DNA of 5,523 nucleotides. Origin: Streptococcus sp. A12. Lineage in GTDB: Bacteria > Bacillota > Bacilli > Lactobacillales > Streptococcaceae. The stretch lies in the NCBI RefSeq assembly GCF_905372335.1, contig NZ_CAJPOU010000076.1, forward strand, positions 1 to 5,523, written 5' to 3'. The notes under the pieces were generated by a model. It did not search any database and had not been told where the DNA came from. It saw only the letters and a program-made list of their open reading frames with translations. Within the stretch, counting starts at the first letter, position 1, and every line of letters starts with the position of its first letter. Both the position numbers and the translations under genes were made by a program. Positions 5,461 through 5,523 of the stretch are shown piece after piece.

Positions 5461-5523
5461 TTATGCGACCAGTTTTCTGTAATCTACAGGAGACTGGTCA
5501 TTTAATCTCTGTTGAATTCTAGT
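5461..5523 (-). CDS. IS3-family transposase (OrfB), last 20 codons only
   Basis: The minus strand from the right edge reads 20 codons ending in TAA (complement of 5461-5463). The peptide contains RIQQRLNDQSPVDYRK, which matches the usual C-terminus of the IS150/IS3 OrfB integrase-type transposase (YNxxRIQxKL...SPVxYR). This is the tail of the retroviral-integrase-like DDE domain; the catalytic residues are outside the window. Whether the gene is complete cannot be judged. Transcription runs leftwards, towards and convergent with the signal-peptidase-like gene. Confidence 0.75.
   Translation of the reverse strand, partial: TRIQQRLNDQSPVDYRKLVA
5467..5499. repeat. Inverted repeat (15-bp stem, 3-nt loop) at the end of the transposase gene
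   Basis: GACCAGT (5467-5473) is the exact complement of ACTGGTC (5493-5499), and CTGTA (5477-5481) of TACAG (5485-5489). The three bases between the arms (TTT opposite GAG) pair as two G-U and one A-U in a plus-strand RNA, giving a continuous 15-pair stem with loop ATC. In the transposase mRNA itself two of these become A-C mismatches, leaving 7 and 5 pairs around an internal loop. No T run follows on either side, so it does not look like a standard terminator. Confidence 0.65.

Larger units (their letters stand above)
5427..5523 (-). mobile_element. IS3-family insertion sequence, transposase-distal end (runs off the right edge)
   Basis: Read on the minus strand, the transposase stop is followed by a short tail ending TTGTCCCATCATTGGGGTGC then A. 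This resembles the terminal inverted repeat of IS3-family elements, which end in CA and often carry TTGGGGTGCA near the tip. I place the outer end at 5427, but 1-3 nt either way is possible because the other end and the target duplication are not visible. The element starts about 50 nt after the signal-peptidase-like gene, so that gene and its terminator are intact. Confidence 0.7.

Noticed and set aside
5436..5522. Plus-strand 28-codon frame (ATG at 5436 to TAG at 5520-5522) preceded by AAAGGAGG at 5416-5423
   Set aside because: The ribosome binding site is good, but the frame is exactly antisense to the IS tip and transposase end, its spacing of 12 nt is long, there is no promoter, and it would depend on read-through of the terminator at 5372-5395.

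Overview
The window looks like a chromosomal segment from a Streptococcus species. This rests on the gene order dnaE (3' part), pfkA, pyk, then a signal-peptidase-I-like gene; on pyruvate kinase and phosphofructokinase sequences of streptococcal type; and on AT-rich spacers with extended -10 promoters and AAGGAG ribosome binding sites. I cannot name the species from sequence alone. The right edge enters an IS3-family insertion sequence.

Layout, left to right. Positions 1-2006 hold the C-terminal two thirds of the DNA polymerase III alpha subunit, open at the left edge. An 84-nt spacer follows with no terminator but with a strong extended -10 promoter. pfkA (2091-3104) and pyk (3165-4670) are separated by 60 nt and probably co-transcribed, coupling the committed step of glycolysis to its final ATP-yielding step. 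A bulged-stem intrinsic terminator (4685-4729) closes that unit. A second extended -10 promoter (4784-4792) drives a short membrane protein of the signal peptidase I fold (4819-5376), whose stop codon lies inside its own terminator hairpin (5372-5395). From about 5427 the sequence is the transposase-distal end of an IS3-family element; the last 20 codons of its transposase run leftwards from the right edge.

The core of the window is ordinary housekeeping DNA: replication, then glycolysis. The item most worth attention is the signal-peptidase-like protein. It keeps the fold signatures of the family (an N-terminal membrane anchor, an IDRTDLVLY strand, a GRVIA strand and a DDRNNTKDSR box), but the nucleophilic Ser is replaced (Met37 in an ungapped alignment, or Gln36) and the general-base Lys is replaced by Gly73. 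It is therefore predicted to be a pseudoenzyme, comparable to the non-catalytic SipA/LepA proteins of streptococcal pilus loci, yet it sits here beside glycolytic genes. Other points are a near-match to the CcpA cre site inside the end of dnaE, just upstream of the pfkA promoter, and a 15-bp hairpin at the end of the insertion-sequence transposase gene. I found no CRISPR array, tRNA, rRNA or recognisable riboswitch.
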